The notes under the pieces are model-generated. The model was not told the DNA's origin. It saw only the letters and a list, made by a program, of their open reading frames with translations, and did no database searches. A stretch of DNA of 7,600 nt from TMED8 sp038125725. Its GTDB lineage: Bacteria > Pseudomonadota > Alphaproteobacteria > Rhodospirillales > Casp-alpha2. Shown piece by piece: positions 5,765 through 7,600 of this stretch. Each line of letters begins with the position of its first letter. The first letter of the stretch is position 1. Location: assembly GCA_038125725.1 (NCBI GenBank), contig JAYPEK010000092.1:1-7600 (forward strand), read 5' to 3'. Both the position numbers and the translations under genes were made by a program.

Positions 5765-6955
5765 ATGAACGGTTGGACACCGCCGCGCGATCTCGCGCCC
5801 TACGCGACCCGTGAACAGGATAGCCGAGGCCGTCTTTACGACGAGCCGGAAAGCGCCACGCGCGGCTGCTTCCAGCGTGACCGCGACCGTATCATCCATT
5901 CCGAGGCCTTCCGCCGGCTCGCCTATAAGACCCAGGTGTTCGTCAACCACGAGGGCGATTTTTTCCGCACGCGGCTGACCCATTCCCTGGAGGTGGCGCA
6001 GATCGCGCGCTCCATCTGTCGTTACCTGGAACTGAACGAGGACCTGGGCGAGGCGTTGGCGTTGGCGCACGATCTCGGCCATCCGCCCTTCGGCCATGCC
6101 GGCGAGGACGCGCTGCGCGAGATGATGCAGCCCTTCGGCGGCTTCGACCATAACGCACAATCCTTGCACGTGGTCACCCAGGCGGAGGCGCGCTACGTCA
6201 TCTGGGACGGCCTCAACCTGACCTGGGAGACGCTGGAGGGCATCGTCAAACATAACGGCCCGCTGCTGGTCGAGGGTTCCGGCCGGCCGCTGCCGCGTTC
6301 CATCGCCGTCTACGCCGAATTGCAGGATCTGGAACTGGCCACCCACGCCGGCCCGGAGGCGCAGATCGCGGCCGTCGCCGACGACATTGCCTACAACAAC
6401 CACGATATCGACGACGGGTTGCGTGCCGGCCTGTTCTCCATTTCCGACCTGGCCGACGTGCCGCTGGTCGGGCCGATCTTCGCCGACGTGGCGCGGGAGT
6501 ATCCCGATGCCGACGAATCGCGCCGCATCCACGAGGCCGTGCGCCGCCTCATCGGCGCCATGACCACCGACCTGATCGAGGAAACGGCGCGCCGCATTGC
6601 CGACCTGGCGCCCAAGGACGTCGCCGATATCCGCGGCCATGCGAAACCCATCGCCGGGTTTTCGGAGGCGATGCGCGAGAACGATGCGGCGATCAAGGGC
6701 TTCCTGTTCCCCAACATGTACCGCCACTACAAACTGAACCGCATGACGTCCAAGGGCAGGCGGGTGGTCAAGGACCTGTTCCAGCTTCTGTTGGCGGAGC
6801 CGGAATGCCTGCCGACAGAATGGCGGGATCTCGCCGGCGCGCCGGGCAGTGAACAGACCGCCTGGCTGGTCGGCGATTATATCGCCGGCATGACCGACCG
6901 CTACGCTCACGACGAACACCGGCGGCTGTTTGATCTGCAGGCAAGAATCTCTTAG
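5765..6955 (+). CDS. dgt: Deoxyguanosinetriphosphate triphosphohydrolase-like protein (HD domain, type 2)
   Basis: HD-superfamily dNTP triphosphohydrolase that splits dNTPs to nucleoside and tripolyphosphate, helping control dNTP pools. The protein has 396 residues, normal for the type-2 dGTPase-like subfamily. Visible motifs: RDRDRIIHSEAFRRLAYKTQVF (residues 38-59, diagnostic of the family); RTRLTHSLEVAQIAR with metal ligand His73; the HD pair His102-Asp103 in LAHDLGHPPFGHAGEDAL; and VADDIAYNNHDIDD (Asp206/207, fourth metal ligand). The C-terminal Y-R-x-Y-K-like segment is MYRHYKLNRMTSKGRRVVKDLF. Type-2 members are less studied than E. coli Dgt, so strict dGTP specificity is not implied. ATG 5765 has only a distant GGGG (around 5748) as a possible ribosome site. 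It is divergent from erpA. The next gene downstream is the SPOR-like membrane protein, not argS. Confidence 0.93.
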   Translation: MNGWTPPRDLAPYATREQDSRGRLYDEPESATRGCFQRDRDRIIHSEAFRRLAYKTQVFVNHEGDFFRTRLTHSLEVAQIARSICRYLELNEDLGEALALAHDLGHPPFGHAGEDALREMMQPFGGFDHNAQSLHVVTQAEARYVIWDGLNLTWETLEGIVKHNGPLLVEGSGRPLPRSIAVYAELQDLELATHAGPEAQIAAVADDIAYNNHDIDDGLRAGLFSISDLADVPLVGPIFADVAREYPDADESRRIHEAVRRLIGAMTTDLIEETARRIADLAPKDVADIRGHAKPIAGFSEAMRENDAAIKGFLFPNMYRHYKLNRMTSKGRRVVKDLFQLLLAEPECLPTEWRDLAGAPGSEQTAWLVGDYIAGMTDRYAHDEHRRLFDLQARIS

Positions 6956-6968
6956 ATTCCGGCGCAAA

Positions 6969-6977
6969 TGGTATAAT
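6969..6977 (+). promoter_or_regulatory. Consensus extended -10 promoter for the SPOR-like gene
   Basis: TGG followed by TATAAT (6972-6977) is a full match to the extended -10 pattern TGnTATAAT, just 14 bases after the dgt stop. No good -35 is seen near 6949-6954, as often tolerated by extended -10 promoters. Transcription should start around 6984, which rules out the GTG at 6980 as a start codon. Confidence 0.65.
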
Positions 6978-7021
6978 AGGTGCGATTCGCGACCACACCC
7001 TTCATGGAGAGACCCGCGCAG

Positions 7022-7591
7022 ATGTCGCGCGACAGATCGGATATCAAGGTCACGGCTTCCGACGCGTTGGAATTCGAGCCGGTGGAAACGGCCGTCAAGC
7101 GGCCGTCCCGCCGTGGTCTCAAATGGACCATCGCGCTGGTGGTGCTGATTGGCGTCGGTGCCGGCGCCTGGTTCGTCTATGGCGATAAGCTGATGATGCT
7201 GACCGGCAGCAGCGAGGACGAGGTGCCTCTGCTGCGTGCCGATACCGGGCCCGTGAAGGTGCGCCCGGAAAACCCCGGCGGTCTGCAGGTGCCGAACCGC
7301 GACAAGCTGGTCTACAACCGGCTTTCCGGCGAGACCTCGGAGGGCCAGCCCGTCGAACGATTGCTGCCGCGCGCCGAAGCACCGCTGCCGGTGCCGACCG
7401 CCACCACCGAGGCGCCGGCGCCAGCCGTCACCCTGGACCTACCGCCGAAGTCCGCGGCGCCCAAGCCCAATCCCGTGCCGGCGCAGCCGAAAACCGAACG
7501 CGTGCCGGCGCTTTCCGATGTCGCCGCCGTGCAGCCGCCGCCACCACCGCCGGCACCGCCGGCATCGAGCGGCCCCGACAAGACAACTTAG
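7022..7591 (+). CDS. Single-pass inner-membrane protein resembling the N-terminal part of alphaproteobacterial SPOR-domain proteins
   Basis: A 189-residue protein with three parts: a short charged cytoplasmic N-terminus (1-34, ending RPSRRGLK), one membrane helix (about 35-53, WTIALVVLIGVGAGAWFVY), and a periplasmic Pro/Ala-rich tail. Positive charges before the helix predict N-in, C-out. The segment VPLLRADTGPVKVRPENPGG followed by VPNRDKLVYNRL (about 72-105) and the later VERLLPRAEAPLP match, from memory, the linker of SPOR-domain proteins often found next to argS, dgt and nagZ in this class; those bind denuded septal peptidoglycan. Here the frame stops after a proline run and DKTT, with no SPOR domain. 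ATG 7022 is chosen because GGAGAG (7006-7011) lies ten bases upstream and the predicted transcript starts near 6984. ATG 7004 is an alternative six codons earlier. The function is inferred only from the resemblance. Confidence 0.75.
   Translation: MSRDRSDIKVTASDALEFEPVETAVKRPSRRGLKWTIALVVLIGVGAGAWFVYGDKLMMLTGSSEDEVPLLRADTGPVKVRPENPGGLQVPNRDKLVYNRLSGETSEGQPVERLLPRAEAPLPVPTATTEAPAPAVTLDLPPKSAAPKPNPVPAQPKTERVPALSDVAAVQPPPPPPAPPASSGPDKTT
7504..7569 (+). repeat. Proline-rich low-complexity tract
   Basis: CCG/CCA/GCC-rich coding sequence encodes VQPPPPPPAPPAS near the C-terminus of the SPOR-like protein. It is typical of a flexible periplasmic linker and is prone to slippage. Confidence 0.6.
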
Positions 7592-7597
7592 AGGTGA
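7591..7597 (+). promoter_or_regulatory. Strong ribosome binding site for a gene starting just beyond the window
   Basis: GAGGTGA is a 7-base match to the extended Shine-Dalgarno sequence and begins on the last base of the SPOR-like gene's TAG stop. A start codon would be expected within about ten bases, beyond 7600. In related genomes the gene after the SPOR protein is often nagZ, but the identity cannot be seen here. Confidence 0.5.
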
Positions 7598-7600
7598 GCC

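Noticed and set aside
5735..6967. A 410-codon open frame antisense to dgt
   Set aside because: It mirrors the dgt coding frame, contains no recognisable domain, has a shadow composition rich in His, Gln, Arg and Val, and the sense strand has full HD motifs.
6980..7021. GTG 6980 as start of the SPOR-like gene
   Set aside because: It lies before the transcription start predicted from the TATAAT at 6972-6977 and has no Shine-Dalgarno; ATG 7022 is better supported.
1..7600. tRNA, rRNA, CRISPR, insertion sequence, prophage, toxin-antitoxin or defence genes
   Set aside because: Looked for direct repeats, terminal inverted repeats, cloverleaf-like stretches and small paired ORFs; none were convincing, and coding genes fill nearly all the window.

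Overview
The window looks like chromosomal DNA of a high-GC alphaproteobacterium, probably Rhodospirillales-like. This rests on base composition, on the protein types (PAS_5-type sensor, type-2 dGTPase-like protein, ErpA with an NCGCG tail), and on the erpA / dgt / SPOR-type neighbourhood. The placement is by recognition, not by a search. Coding density is very high, and I see no RNA gene, mobile element, CRISPR array or phage gene.

Layout. Positions 1-1766 (+) hold the 3' part of ilvD (dihydroxy-acid dehydratase), with its first ~30 codons cut off by the window edge. A 142-base gap with a possible extended -10 promoter leads to a small PAS_5-type protein (1909-2457, +). Converging on it with a 9-base gap is a three-gene minus-strand operon, in transcription order: xthA (exonuclease III, 4586-3801), a 3-hydroxyisobutyrate-dehydrogenase-family NAD(P) oxidoreductase (3788-2901), and a GFA/CENP-V-type zinc protein (2904-2467). 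The last two overlap through a TTGA stop/start. Divergent from xthA is a peroxiredoxin-like protein (4675-5322, +). Its 3' end overlaps the 3' end of erpA (5658-5308, -) by 15 bases. Divergent from erpA is dgt (5765-6955, +). Behind dgt, under its own near-perfect extended -10 promoter, is a single-pass membrane protein (7022-7591, +). It resembles the N-terminal part of alphaproteobacterial SPOR-domain proteins but stops before any SPOR domain.

Functionally this is mostly housekeeping: branched-chain amino-acid synthesis, Fe-S cluster delivery (ErpA could in principle serve Fe-S enzymes such as IlvD), base-excision repair, dNTP hydrolysis, and thiol or carbonyl detoxification. I found no convincing new multi-gene system. 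The points most worth a second look are the SPOR-less end of the last gene, the absence of argS between dgt and that gene, the consensus promoter placed there, the coupled xthA-oxidoreductase-GFA operon, and the overlapping convergent ends without visible terminators.
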